Source: Streptomyces echinoruber
GTDB lineage: Bacteria > Actinomycetota > Actinomycetes > Streptomycetales > Streptomycetaceae
Reading direction: 5' to 3'
Assembly: GCF_014651135.1 (NCBI RefSeq)
Contig: NZ_BMWH01000014.1
Coordinates: 112,241-176,240, forward strand
Length of the DNA stretch: 64,000 nt
A program made the translations under genes and the position numbers. This document shows, one piece after another, positions 8,035 to 17,181 of this stretch; position 1 is the stretch's first letter; the number at the start of each line of letters is the position of its first letter. Below the pieces are notes generated by a model that saw nothing but the letters and a program-made list of their open reading frames with translations, did no database searches and had not been told where the DNA came from.

Positions 8035-10422
8035 ATGGGACGAGCGGAAGAGAGACGAGCGCGGCAGCGCGGCGGCCGCCGCGCTGCGCCCAGGAACCGC
8101 TCGGCGCAGACCGCGCCGGCCGCGTCGCCGGCCGGGTCGCCGTCCGTGGCGGCGCCGGGCGGCCGCGCGGCCGCCCGCCGCGCCGGACGGGGCGGGCGGG
8201 GCGCCGGGCCCCGCAAGGGCGGCATACGCCGGTTCTTCACCTGGAAGAGGATCCTCGGCACGTTCTTCGGCCTGTGCCTGCTCGGCATCGGCGGCTTCGT
8301 CGTGCTCTACCTGCTCGTGCCCATCCCCAAGGGCAACCCCATCGCGACGCAGCAGAGCAACGTCTACAAGTACAGCGACGGCACGATCATGGCCCGCGAC
8401 GGCAAGGTCAACCGCGAGAGCGTGGACCTGTCCAAGGTGCCCAAGCCCGTCCAGCGCTGCTTCGTCGCCGCCGAGAACAAGACCTTCTACACCGACTCCG
8501 GCGTCGACCTGAAGGGCACCGCCCGCGGCCTGATCAACACCCTCACCGGCAAGGGCACGCAGGGCGGTTCGACCATCACCCAGCAGTACGTCAAGAACTA
8601 CTACCTCAGCCAGGAACAGACCGTCACGCGCAAGCTGAAGGAACTGGTCATCGCGTTGAAGGTGGACCGCGAGAAGACCAAGGAGGACATTCTCGCCGGC
8701 TACATCAACACCAGCTACTACGGCCGCGGCGCCTACGGCATCCAGGCCGCGGCGCAGGCCTACTACCGCGTCGACGCGAGCCGGCTCACCGTCGAGCAGG
8801 GCGCCTACCTCGCCGCACTGCTGCAGGCGCCGAGCCAGTACGACTGGGCGGTGGCCACCGACACCGGCAAGAGGCTGGTGAAGGCCCGCTGGAACTACGT
8901 CCTGGACAACATGGTCGAGCAGGGCTGGCTGGACAAGGGCGCCCGGGACCGCATGACGTTCCCGGTGCCCAAGGAGCCCAAGGCCACGCCCGGCAGCGAA
9001 GGACAGAAGGGCTACCTGATCGACCTGGCCAACAAGCAGCTCGAACAGCAGCTGATGAAGCAGCAGGGCCTCAGCGCCTCCGAGGCCCAGGCCAGGGTCG
9101 AGCACCAGGGCTGGACCGTCACCCTGAACATCGACCGGCACAAGCAGACCGCGCTGGAGAAGGCCGTCAAGGCGCAGCTGACCAGCAAACTGGACAAGAA
9201 GAAGCGCAAGGTCGACGGGGCGGTGCAGGCCGGCGCGGTCTCGGTCGACCCGCGCACCGGGCGGATCGTGGCGCTGTACGGCGGCGTCGACTACTTCGAC
9301 CACTACCTCAGCAACGCCACCCGGGACGACTACCAGCCCGCCTCCACCTTCAAGCCGGTCATCCTGGCCGCCGCCCTGGACGGCGGCGCCCGCACCCAGG
9401 ACGGCACCCCGATCACACCGAACACGGTCTACGACGGCACCAGCAAACGCCCGGTGGTGGACCACGGCACCAAGGTCGGCTTCGCCCCCGAGAACGAGGA
9501 CGACCGGGACTACGGCGACATCACCGTGCAGACGGCGATGAACAAGTCCGTCAACTCCGTCTTCGCGCAGATGGGCGTCGACGTCGGCATGCGGGAGGTG
9601 CTGAACGTCGCCGGCCGGCTCGGCATGGACACCGCCGGGCTGAAGGCGGTGCCCGCGCAGACCCTGGGCAGCATGGGCGCGAGCCCGCTGCAGATGGCCG
9701 GCGTCTACGCCACCCTCGACAACCACGGCCGGAAGGTCACCCCGAGCATCATCAAGTCGGCCGAGCAGCAGGGCCGCAGGCTGCAACTGCCGGACCCGGT
9801 GGGCGACCGGGTGATCGGCCGCGAGGCCGCCGACACCGTGACCTCCGTGCTGACCGGCGTGGTCGACGACGGCACCGCCAGGACCTCGGTGCGCGACAAC
9901 CCGCTGCGCGGCGGCCAGCCGGTCGCCGGCAAGACGGGAACCTCCGACAACGACAAGTCGGCCTGGTTCGTGGGCTACACGCCCAAGCTGGTCACCGCGG
10001 TCGGCCTGTTCGGCGAGGACCCCACAACCCACGCCCAGATCCCCCTCACCGGCGCCACCGGCCTCATTCCCGGCACCGGCCGCATCAACGGCGGCGGCTA
10101 CCCGGCGCAGATCTGGGCGGCCTACACCTTCGGCGTGATGGACGGCGTCACCCGGTTCGACCTGCAGACCACGCAGGGCGCGGCGGTCCGGCCGTCCAGC
10201 ACGCCGAGCGTGACCCGGACCCCGTCGCAGACGCCGTCGCACACCCCCAGCAGCTCCCCGCCGGCCTCCCCGTCGCCGTCCGAGACCCCGTCGCAGACTC
10301 CCTCCGGCACCCCGTCGCAGACCCCGTCGACCCCGCCGCCCACGGCACCGACGGCGACCGCCTCGGGCAGCGGCCGCCCGACACCACCGGACAACCCGCT
10401 GCTGCCCGGCGACGGCCAGTGA
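8035..10422 (+). CDS. Class A penicillin-binding protein (transglycosylase/transpeptidase)
   Basis: A bifunctional cell-wall synthase of about 795 residues. A basic N-terminus is followed by one membrane anchor (about 72-95) and a GT51 transglycosylase domain with AAENKTFYTDSGVD (catalytic Glu near 147) and QGGSTITQQYVKN. The transpeptidase domain has STFK (Ser437), SVN (near 505) and KTG (near 633). The tail is rich in Pro, Ser and Thr with repeated TPSQ. It polymerises and cross-links peptidoglycan outside the membrane. ATG at 8035 is preferred to the GTG at 7921, which would add a low-complexity leader. A strong terminator follows. Confidence 0.94.
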   Translation: MGRAEERRARQRGGRRAAPRNRSAQTAPAASPAGSPSVAAPGGRAAARRAGRGGRGAGPRKGGIRRFFTWKRILGTFFGLCLLGIGGFVVLYLLVPIPKGNPIATQQSNVYKYSDGTIMARDGKVNRESVDLSKVPKPVQRCFVAAENKTFYTDSGVDLKGTARGLINTLTGKGTQGGSTITQQYVKNYYLSQEQTVTRKLKELVIALKVDREKTKEDILAGYINTSYYGRGAYGIQAAAQAYYRVDASRLTVEQGAYLAALLQAPSQYDWAVATDTGKRLVKARWNYVLDNMVEQGWLDKGARDRMTFPVPKEPKATPGSEGQKGYLIDLANKQLEQQLMKQQGLSASEAQARVEHQGWTVTLNIDRHKQTALEKAVKAQLTSKLDKKKRKVDGAVQAGAVSVDPRTGRIVALYGGVDYFDHYLSNATRDDYQPASTFKPVILAAALDGGARTQDGTPITPNTVYDGTSKRPVVDHGTKVGFAPENEDDRDYGDITVQTAMNKSVNSVFAQMGVDVGMREVLNVAGRLGMDTAGLKAVPAQTLGSMGASPLQMAGVYATLDNHGRKVTPSIIKSAEQQGRRLQLPDPVGDRVIGREAADTVTSVLTGVVDDGTARTSVRDNPLRGGQPVAGKTGTSDNDKSAWFVGYTPKLVTAVGLFGEDPTTHAQIPLTGATGLIPGTGRINGGGYPAQIWAAYTFGVMDGVTRFDLQTTQGAAVRPSSTPSVTRTPSQTPSHTPSSSPPASPSPSETPSQTPSGTPSQTPSTPPPTAPTATASGSGRPTPPDNPLLPGDGQ

Positions 10423-10425
10423 CGT

Positions 10426-10461
10426 CAGGGGGCGCCCGGCTTGAAGGCCGGGCGCCCCCTG
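10426..10461. terminator. Terminator hairpin after PBP gene
   Basis: A perfect 15-bp stem (arms 10426-10440 and 10447-10461) with loop TTGAAG begins 4 bp after the stop codon. It sits between the convergent PBP and SpoIIE-type genes. Confidence 0.88.
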
Positions 10462-10550
10462 CCACGTCCTGACGTCCTGCTCCGGATCTCTGCCCGGCTC
10501 AGACCTGGGTCGCAGATCTGGGCCTCAGACCCGGATCTCAACCCCGGATC

Positions 10551-12665
10551 TCAGCCCTGGTTCCGGTTCAGCTCGAACCACACCACCTTGCCCGCGCTCA
10601 GCCGCGTCGCCCCCCACCGCCGGGCCAGCCGGTTGACGAGGTACAGGCCGCGGCCGCCCTCGTCGGTGGCGCGGGCCTGGCGCAGGCGGGGCAGCTGGGG
10701 CACGTCGTCGCCGACCTCGCAGCGCAGCACGTCCGTGCGCAGCAGGCGCAGGGTGACCGGGCGGGAGGCATAGCGCACGGCGTTGGTGACGACCTCGCTG
10801 ACCAGCAGCTCGACGGAGTCGCTCAGCTCCTCCAGGCCCCAGCGGGCCAGGGCGCGGCGGGCCAGGCGGCGGGCCTTGGCGGGAGCGGAGTCCTCCGGCT
10901 CCAGGAACCAGTACGCCACGTCGCTCGGCGCGATCCCGTCGAAGCGGGCGGCGAGCAGCGCGATGTCGTCGTCCCGGTCGCCCGGGCCGAGCATGTCCAG
11001 CACCTCGTCGCACAGCGCCTCCAGGGGCGGCGGGTGGTCCGGCCCCGTGAGCTGCGCCGTCGCCGACAGCTTCTCCCGCAGCTGCTCTATGCCGGTCCAC
11101 ACGTCCCGCAGCCGGGACTCCACCAGCCCGTCGGTGTACAGCAGCAGCGTCGCCCCGGCCGGCGCCTCCAGCTCGACCGCCTCGAAATCGACGCCGCCGA
11201 CGCCGATGGGCGCGCCCGCCGGCACGTGCAGCACCTCGGCCCGGCCGCCCAGGTGCAGCAGGACGGGCGGCGGGTGGCCGGCGTTGGCGATGGTGATGCG
11301 GTGCGCGACCGGGTCGTAGACGGCGTACAGGCAGGTCGCCATGCGGTCGATGCCGAGCCGCTGCGCCTGTTCGTCGAGGTGGTGCAGCACCTCCTGCGGC
11401 GGCAGGTCGAGGCCGGCCAGGGTCTGCGCGGTGGTGCGCAGCTGGCCCATGATCGCCGCGGAGGTCATGGAGTGGCCCATGACGTCGCCGACGACGAGCG
11501 CGACCCGGCTGCCGGGCAGCGGGATCGCGTCGTACCAGTCGCCGCCCACCCGCGCGGTCTCGGCCGCGGGCAGGTAGCGGGAGGCCAGCCGCACGCCGGT
11601 GCAGCGCGGCAGGGTCTCCGGGAGCATGGTGCGCTGCAGCTCGTCGGCGATGTAGGCCTCGCGGCCGTAGAGCACCGCCTTGTCGATGCCGAGCGCGCTG
11701 TGCGTGGCGAGCTGGGCGGCGACCAGCAGGTCGTCCGGTTCGAACGCGAGCCGTTCGGCGCGGCGCAGGAACAGCGCGGCGCCGATCACCCGGCGCCGGC
11801 CGCGCAGCGGCGCGAGGATCGCGTGCTGCCCGCCCGGCACGGTCGCGTCACCGGCGCCGGCCTCGCCCAGGAGCTCGGCCAGCGCCGCCTGCGCGGCCGG
11901 GGTGTCGGTGAACACCGGCCGCACGCCGCGCAGCACCTCGCCGAGCGCGCTGCCGGGCCGCACCTCGCACAGCTCGGCGCCGCCCACGGACAGCTCCGGC
12001 TCGGGCGGCAGCGCGGGCACGAAGCCCACCCCGTCGGTGTCCCGCTCCGGCGGTATCCGGTCGGTGCGGCGCAGCCGCAGCACCAGCGGCCCGACGGGCC
12101 GCTCGTCGCCCACGGGCAGCGGTTCGCGCAGGTAGACGAGGATCGCGTCGGAGAACGTCGGCACCGTCGCCCGGCACAGGCCCATCACGATCTCGTCCAG
12201 GTCCATGCCGCGCGCGATGCGCCGGGTGGCCGCGCCCACGAAGCGCAGCCGGTCCCCGTCCCGCCGCATCGGCATGGGCCGGCCCGGGGGCAGTCCCTGG
12301 CCGGTACGGCGCTCCCGGCCGCCCGGCGGCTCGAGAGCCTCGGCGGAACGCTCCTGCTCGCCACTCGGCTGCACCGGGATGCCCTCCGGGACGGGACGCG
12401 GGCGGTGATGGATGTCCGGCTCGGCGGCCGCCGGCTGCGCGTGCTCGGGACCGGCACCGCCGGGCGCGGGCGTGAGAGCGGCCGCGTCCGCCGGGTCGGC
12501 GGATTCCCCGCCGGTGCGGGACTGCGCGGGTAAAGCGGTGACGTCCGGGGCGAGCGGCGGTGTCGGGGTGTGCAGCAGCGCCCCACGGGGGTCCAGGGGG
12601 TCCACGCCCGCCGGGGGGTGCTCGAAGGAGGAGGTCCGGTGCTCCGTCACGCGTGTCGAATCCAT
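10551..12665 (-). CDS. SpoIIE-type PP2C phosphatase with GAF and anti-sigma-like ATPase domains
   Basis: A 704-residue signalling protein. A disordered Pro-rich N-terminus (to about 130) is followed by a GAF-like region (about 190-330), a SpoIIE/RsbU PP2C phosphatase domain with VGGDWYDAIPL and ALVVGDVMGHS (about 365-575), and a C-terminal HATPase_c domain (ELLVSEVVTNAVRYA to DEGGRGLYLVNRLA). Such proteins dephosphorylate anti-sigma-factor antagonists, and the ATPase domain may itself act as an anti-sigma kinase. The partner is not encoded nearby. ATG at 12665 has no clear alternative. Confidence 0.92.
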   Translation of the reverse strand: MDSTRVTEHRTSSFEHPPAGVDPLDPRGALLHTPTPPLAPDVTALPAQSRTGGESADPADAAALTPAPGGAGPEHAQPAAAEPDIHHRPRPVPEGIPVQPSGEQERSAEALEPPGGRERRTGQGLPPGRPMPMRRDGDRLRFVGAATRRIARGMDLDEIVMGLCRATVPTFSDAILVYLREPLPVGDERPVGPLVLRLRRTDRIPPERDTDGVGFVPALPPEPELSVGGAELCEVRPGSALGEVLRGVRPVFTDTPAAQAALAELLGEAGAGDATVPGGQHAILAPLRGRRRVIGAALFLRRAERLAFEPDDLLVAAQLATHSALGIDKAVLYGREAYIADELQRTMLPETLPRCTGVRLASRYLPAAETARVGGDWYDAIPLPGSRVALVVGDVMGHSMTSAAIMGQLRTTAQTLAGLDLPPQEVLHHLDEQAQRLGIDRMATCLYAVYDPVAHRITIANAGHPPPVLLHLGGRAEVLHVPAGAPIGVGGVDFEAVELEAPAGATLLLYTDGLVESRLRDVWTGIEQLREKLSATAQLTGPDHPPPLEALCDEVLDMLGPGDRDDDIALLAARFDGIAPSDVAYWFLEPEDSAPAKARRLARRALARWGLEELSDSVELLVSEVVTNAVRYASRPVTLRLLRTDVLRCEVGDDVPQLPRLRQARATDEGGRGLYLVNRLARRWGATRLSAGKVVWFELNRNQG

Positions 12666-13036
12666 CCGTCCGGGGTCGCGCGCCGTGCGTGCCCACGTGC
12701 GTGCATAGCGTCCCGCAGAAGTCCCGATACCCGGAATACGTGTCCCGGGAACGGGATTCCCGCGCGGTCAGAGCATGGTGCCGTGCCGCCGGCGGTCCGG
12801 TTGCGGCCCCGGCCGGTGACGCCCTCGTACTCCTCGCTCACGTCCAGCCGCCCCTCGGTGACGTTCGGTCAGAACCGGCGCACGTTCCGGCGGTTGCCGA
12901 CCCGACCCCCGTTGCTCCCGGTGCGCCCACCCGCCGGCCCGACCGCCACCCCTCGACGACGGCGCTGCGCACCGGCAGTATTCCACTGTTGCGGACGACG
13001 ATCCTACGTTTCCAGCCTGGGGGCACATCAAGGGTC
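12666..13036. other. Intergenic region without recognised gene
   Basis: These 371 bp separate two genes that both read on the minus strand. Short open frames exist but have no convincing codon bias or ribosome binding site. No RNA gene or clear operator was recognised. It should contain the promoter of the SpoIIE-type gene. Confidence 0.5.
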
Positions 13037-13735
13037 TCACGAGGACACGGGGGCGGACGTGCGGTCCCAGTCGTCCGGCAGGACCGGCACCGACCAGGCA
13101 GGATCGGGCCGCCAGTGCTGCCAGCCGTCGCAGAACGGCGGACCCCAGGCGCGGATCACCTCCACCGCGGCCCGCCCGGCCGCCCGCACCCGCTCGGCCT
13201 GCGCGGCGTCCATCAGGCCGTCGCGCTGGGCCTGCGCGAACTCGTCCTCGTCGCGCCAGTGCCAGCTGCCGTCGGGGTGCACGGAGATGTCCAGGAAATG
13301 GTCCTCGGAGTCCACCCCGCCGGACCACCGCGCCAGCGGCTCCTCCAGGTTGACGTACCAGTTCTTGAAACGCCAGCCCGGTTCCCAGAACAGCCACACC
13401 GACCACGGCTCGCCCGGCCGCGCCAGCTTCAGCACGCCCGTGCCGAACCACCGGTCGCGCCGCACGGCCCGCGGCTTGGTGTAGCGGGACTCCAGGGGCT
13501 CCTGGTGCAGGGGCGTACCGTCGGCCAGGACCGGCCTGACGCACTCCGTGCCGGGCGCCATCCACACGGCCAGCACCTCGGCGTCGTCCCGGACGACGGT
13601 GACGGGGCGGGCGATGTGGAAGCGGTCGCCGGCGTTCTCCCGGTAGCGCCACAGGATGTGGCTGCCCGGGGTCCAGCGCCCCACCGGTCCGTCCGCTTCC
13701 GTTTCCACGCGTCTCATCGCTCCGCCGTCTGTCAT
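13037..13735 (-). CDS. DUF402 domain protein
   Basis: A 232-residue cytoplasmic protein with the DUF402 (FomD/YgaC-like barrel) pattern: WFGTGVLKLARPGEPWSVWLF, then FKNWYVNLEEPLARW and DHFLDISVHPDGSWHWRDEDEF. Some family members are nucleoside phosphate phosphatases, but the function here is unknown. ATG at 13735 is used; an internal ATG (MRRVETEAD) six residues later is possible. It lies upstream of the SpoIIE-type gene and downstream of fumC on the same strand. Confidence 0.88.
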   Translation of the reverse strand: MTDGGAMRRVETEADGPVGRWTPGSHILWRYRENAGDRFHIARPVTVVRDDAEVLAVWMAPGTECVRPVLADGTPLHQEPLESRYTKPRAVRRDRWFGTGVLKLARPGEPWSVWLFWEPGWRFKNWYVNLEEPLARWSGGVDSEDHFLDISVHPDGSWHWRDEDEFAQAQRDGLMDAAQAERVRAAGRAAVEVIRAWGPPFCDGWQHWRPDPAWSVPVLPDDWDRTSAPVSS

Positions 13736-13841
13736 GCACAGATATTAGGTGCCGCAGGCATCCGACGTGGTGGCACGCCGCACGGCCGCGGGCGGTCCGT
13801 CGCGGCCGGCACCCGCGCTTCCCGTCCGCTCCCCGCCCGCT

Positions 13842-15227
13842 TCACGGCCGTGTCATGCGCAGCACGTCCAGGGCCTGGTCCAGTTCCTCCTCGGTGATCT
13901 GCCCGCGCTCGACGTATCCCATCTCCAGCACCGCCTGGCGGATCGTCTTCCGCTCGGCCAGCGCCCTCTTGGCGACCTTGGCGGCCTCCTCGTAGCCGAG
14001 GTACCGGTTGAGCGGCGTGACCACGGACGGGGAGGACTCGGCGTACTCGCGGGCCCGCTCGCGGTGGGCGACGATGCCGTCGACGGTGCGGTCGGCCAGC
14101 AGCCGGGAGACGTTGGCGAGCAGCCGGATCGACTCCAGGACGTTCTTGGCGATGACCGGCAGCATGACGTTGAGCTCGAAGTTGCCGGCGGCGCCGGCGG
14201 TGGCGACCGTCGCGTCGTTGCCGATCACCTGGGCGCACACCATCAGCACGGCCTCGGGGATGACCGGGTTGACCTTGCCCGGCATGATCGACGAGCCGGG
14301 CTGCAGGTCGGGCAGGGAGATCTCGGCGAGCCCGGTGCGCGGTCCGGACGCCATCCAGCGCAGGTCGTTGGCGATCTTCGTCAGGCCGACGGCGATGGTG
14401 CGCAGCTGCCCGCTGGTCTCCACGATGCCGTCCCGGGCGCCCTGCGCCTCGAAGTGGTTGCGGGCCTCGGTCAGCGGCAGGCCCGTGGCGCGGGCGACCT
14501 CCTCGATGACGGCGGCGGCGAACCCGGGCGGGGTGTTGATGCCGGTGCCCACCGCGGTGCCGCCCAGCGGCAGCTCCGCGAGCCGGGGCAGGGAGGCGGT
14601 GAGCCGCTCGACGCCGTAGCGGATCTGCGCCGCGTACCCGCCGAACTCCTGGCCCAGGGTGACGGGCGTGGCGTCCATCAGGTGGGTGCGGCCCGACTTC
14701 ACCACGTCGGCGAACTCCTCCGCCTTGCGCTCCAGCGCGCCGGCCAAGTGCTCCAGGGCCGGGATCAGGTCCCGCGTGACGGCGGCGGTGGCGGCGATGT
14801 GGAGGGAGGAGGGGAAGACGTCGTTGGAGGACTGCGAGGCGTTGACGTGGTCGTTGGGGTGCACGTCCCGCCCGAGCCGCTCACCGGCCAGCGTCGCGAT
14901 GACCTCGTTGGCGTTCATGTTCGACGAGGTCCCCGAACCGGTCTGGAACACGTCGACGGGGAAATGCTCGTCCCACTTGCCCTGCGCGACCTCCTCCGCC
15001 GCCTCCTGGATGGCGTCCGCGACGTCCTGGTCGAGCACCCCCAGCCGCGCGTTCACCTTCGCCGCGGCCGCCTTGATACGCGCCAGCGCCTCGATGTGCG
15101 CCCGCTCGATCCGCTGCCCGGAGACGGGGAAGTTCTCCACCGCGCGCTGCGTCTGGGCCCGCCACTTGGCGTGCGCCGGGACCCGGACGTCACCCATGGA
15201 GTCGTGTTCGATGCGGTAGTCGCTCAT
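13842..15227 (-). CDS. fumC: Fumarate hydratase class II
   Basis: A 461-residue class II fumarase, iron-sulfur free, converting fumarate to malate in the TCA cycle. The superfamily signature GSSIMPGKVNP is present, with TGSGTSSNMNANEVIA and SGRTHLMDATPVTLGQEF. The open frame runs much further upstream, but ATG at 15227 (MSDYRIEHDSMG) is the conserved start. A second fumarase of class I lies 6 kb away. The two would have been neighbours before the integrative element arrived. Confidence 0.95.
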   Translation of the reverse strand: MSDYRIEHDSMGDVRVPAHAKWRAQTQRAVENFPVSGQRIERAHIEALARIKAAAAKVNARLGVLDQDVADAIQEAAEEVAQGKWDEHFPVDVFQTGSGTSSNMNANEVIATLAGERLGRDVHPNDHVNASQSSNDVFPSSLHIAATAAVTRDLIPALEHLAGALERKAEEFADVVKSGRTHLMDATPVTLGQEFGGYAAQIRYGVERLTASLPRLAELPLGGTAVGTGINTPPGFAAAVIEEVARATGLPLTEARNHFEAQGARDGIVETSGQLRTIAVGLTKIANDLRWMASGPRTGLAEISLPDLQPGSSIMPGKVNPVIPEAVLMVCAQVIGNDATVATAGAAGNFELNVMLPVIAKNVLESIRLLANVSRLLADRTVDGIVAHRERAREYAESSPSVVTPLNRYLGYEEAAKVAKRALAERKTIRQAVLEMGYVERGQITEEELDQALDVLRMTRP

Positions 15228-15346
15228 ACCCGGTACAGCGATCGGCACGACCCGGATGTTCCGGCGCCGTTCGCCCCGGACGGGTGAACTCGCGGGAACG
15301 GATGCGCCGGACGGGCCCCCGACGCGGGCAGGCCCCTGACGCGGGA

Positions 15347-15397
15347 GGCCCCGGCGCGGACGGCTCCCGAGGGGGAGTTCCGCCCGCGCCGGGGGCC
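15347..15397 (-). terminator. Original terminator of the class I fumarase gene
   Basis: An interrupted G+C-rich inverted repeat, arms near 15347-15359 and 15383-15397 with one bulged base, lies 25 bp beyond the stop codon of the displaced fumarase tail. It is most simply the terminator that served this gene before the element inserted. Confidence 0.6.
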
Positions 15398-15421
15398 CGT
15401 GCCGCGCCGTCGGGCGGCCGG

Positions 15422-15497
15422 TCAGGCCGGCTGCGCGCCCTGCCGCACCGGGATGGAGGTGAACGTCGGCTGCGGCGCTGGGTCCTGGAAGAAGTCG
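15422..15497 (-). pseudogene. Displaced 3' end of the class I fumarase gene
   Basis: Read on the minus strand this stretch encodes RDFFQDPAPQPTFTSIPV followed by a short tail and a TGA at 15422. It matches the C-terminus of the intact class I fumarase (NDFF...PTFTSIPVRGPGLA) in sequence, length and frame, but it is cut off from the rest of the gene by the integrative element. It is the host's own 3' end, separated by insertion at the shared 10-bp core. Confidence 0.85.
15488..15497. other. Left attachment-site core
   Basis: GAAGAAGTCG here is repeated exactly at 21458-21467. The two copies sit at the same codon position of the fumarase reading frame (Asp-Phe-Phe). They mark the outer limits of the serine-recombinase element. 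The true crossover dinucleotide lies somewhere within this 10 bp. Confidence 0.75.
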
Positions 15498-15516
15498 CGC
15501 GACTTGTTCATCTAGC

Positions 15517-17109
15517 ATGGACTATCGTACGATCCGTGCCATGATCTCTAACCCGAGGGTCCTGGGGGCCATCCGCCTGTCCCTCCTGAAGGACGACACG
15601 ACCAGCCCCGAGAAGCAGCGGCACGCCGTAGAACACTGGGCCGCTGGCCCGGCCGTGGACGGTCGCATAGCGGGCTGGGCGGAAGACCTGGACGTGTCCG
15701 GCGCGATGCACCCCTTCAAGCGACCGGGCCTCGGTCCTTGGTTCAACGAGCGGGCCGACGAATGGGACGTGTTGGCTGTCTGGAAGCTCGACCGCCTCAG
15801 CAGGAAGGCGGGGCACTTCGCCGAGGTCTTCGAGTGGTGTCAGAAGCACGGCAAGTCCATCGTGTCCGTGACCGAGGGCATCGACATGTCCACCCCCATG
15901 GGCAAGATGTTCGCTCAGATCATCGCGGCCTTCGCCGAAGGCGAGTTGGACACCATCCGCGCTCGCGCGCTCTCTGGCTCGGCTGCTCGTAAAGCCAAAG
16001 GCGTTTGGATCGGTGGCGTCGAGCCGTTCGGGTACCGCTTCGAGCGACAGGAAGGCGGGGGGAAGAAGCTTGTTCCGGACCCCTCCTATGCGAAACTGTT
16101 TCGCGAAATTGTGGAGCGCCTAAAGGGCGACTGGTCTTCGTACAAAATCGCGGTTGACCTGAATAAGCGCGGTGTGCCTACGTGGCGGGATCATCTGCGC
16201 ATCGTGAAGGGAGAAGAGCCGAGGGGTGTTGCCTGGACGGCTAACGCTATTCGCGCCATAGTTATGAATCCGACGGTGGCCGGCATCTACACGTACAAGG
16301 GTGAGAACGTCGTAGACGAGAACGGCGAGAACGTTCGGATTACTGATGAACCCCTGATGGAGTTTGCCGAGTGGTCCGAATTCGTTGCTGCACTGAAGAG
16401 TGACAGGCCGGCCAGGCGGTCCACTCCTTCGCGGTCGATGCTCGGCGGTGTGGCTACCTGCCAGGGTTGCGGTGCCCGGATGTCGTCTAACAAGAAGACG
16501 AAGCCGAACGGCCGCGTACATCACTACTACGCCTGCAACAACGTCAACACTGGAACGTGTCCTAACCCTGGCCGCATTCGGCGCGATGACCTGGACGCGG
16601 CTGTCGGGACTTTCGTGAAGGTCACTCTCGGCCCGCTCCCGGTTATGGAGCGGACCGGTAACTCCATCAGTCAGGCCAAGACCGAGCTAGCGGAAGCCGA
16701 GGCGACGCTAGACCGACTGGAAGCCGATTACCTGGCTGGACGGTTTAAGACCGATGTGCAGATTGAACGGTACTGGGGGCAGCACGAATTCCAGTCTGCC
16801 AAGGTTGAACGCTTGAGGGAGGAAATCAAGGCTGCCGAGGACGCCCCGGCTTGGAAGGAGACCGGGCGGACTTACTCCGAAGAGTGGGCGACCAAGGATG
16901 ACGAACAAAAGCGGGTGTTCCTGCAGCGGCACGGAATAACTGTGACTGTGGGGGCTACGGAAGACGGGAGCCGACGAGTCATCTGTAAGATGCCTGAGCT
17001 TGCCGAGATCGCAAAGGAAACCGGGCTTCGCGTTCCCGAGGGGTACTGGTTGATCAAGCCGGAGGCGGAATACATCCTGCCGAAGCAGAAGGCTTACAAG
17101 CGGAAGTAG
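15517..17109 (+). CDS. Large serine recombinase (site-specific integrase)
   Basis: A protein of about 530 residues. The resolvase domain has the catalytic serine in GAIRLSLLKDD (residue 22 from the ATG at 15517) and LDRLSRK further on. Then come a recombinase domain (about 180-290), a zinc ribbon (CQGCGARM, then YYACNN and TGTCPN) and a coiled coil (about 390-440), as in phiC31-class integrases. It should catalyse attB x attP recombination. A second ATG at 15541 is possible; neither has a good ribosome binding site. The start is only 20-44 bp from the attachment core, so no promoter fits between them inside the element. Confidence 0.93.
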   Translation: MDYRTIRAMISNPRVLGAIRLSLLKDDTTSPEKQRHAVEHWAAGPAVDGRIAGWAEDLDVSGAMHPFKRPGLGPWFNERADEWDVLAVWKLDRLSRKAGHFAEVFEWCQKHGKSIVSVTEGIDMSTPMGKMFAQIIAAFAEGELDTIRARALSGSAARKAKGVWIGGVEPFGYRFERQEGGGKKLVPDPSYAKLFREIVERLKGDWSSYKIAVDLNKRGVPTWRDHLRIVKGEEPRGVAWTANAIRAIVMNPTVAGIYTYKGENVVDENGENVRITDEPLMEFAEWSEFVAALKSDRPARRSTPSRSMLGGVATCQGCGARMSSNKKTKPNGRVHHYYACNNVNTGTCPNPGRIRRDDLDAAVGTFVKVTLGPLPVMERTGNSISQAKTELAEAEATLDRLEADYLAGRFKTDVQIERYWGQHEFQSAKVERLREEIKAAEDAPAWKETGRTYSEEWATKDDEQKRVFLQRHGITVTVGATEDGSRRVICKMPELAEIAKETGLRVPEGYWLIKPEAEYILPKQKAYKRK

Positions 17110-17135
17110 GCAGAGCTACTCGACGCCCTGACCCC

Positions 17136-17170
17136 GACCCCCGTTGCGTTTAAACGCTGCGGGGGTCTTT
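17136..17170 (+). terminator. Rho-independent terminator of the integrase gene
   Basis: GACCCCCG (17136-17143) pairs with CGGGGGTC (17160-17167), followed by TTT. Inside is the palindrome GCGTTTAAACGC, which extends the stem. It ends the recombinase transcript just before the IS. Confidence 0.85.
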
Positions 17171-17181
17171 CCATGCCCTGA

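Noticed and set aside
12647..12841. A 64-codon minus-strand frame (MSEEYEGVTGRG...) before the SpoIIE-type gene
   Set aside because: No ribosome binding site, no codon bias and overlap with the probable promoter; could not be supported as a gene.
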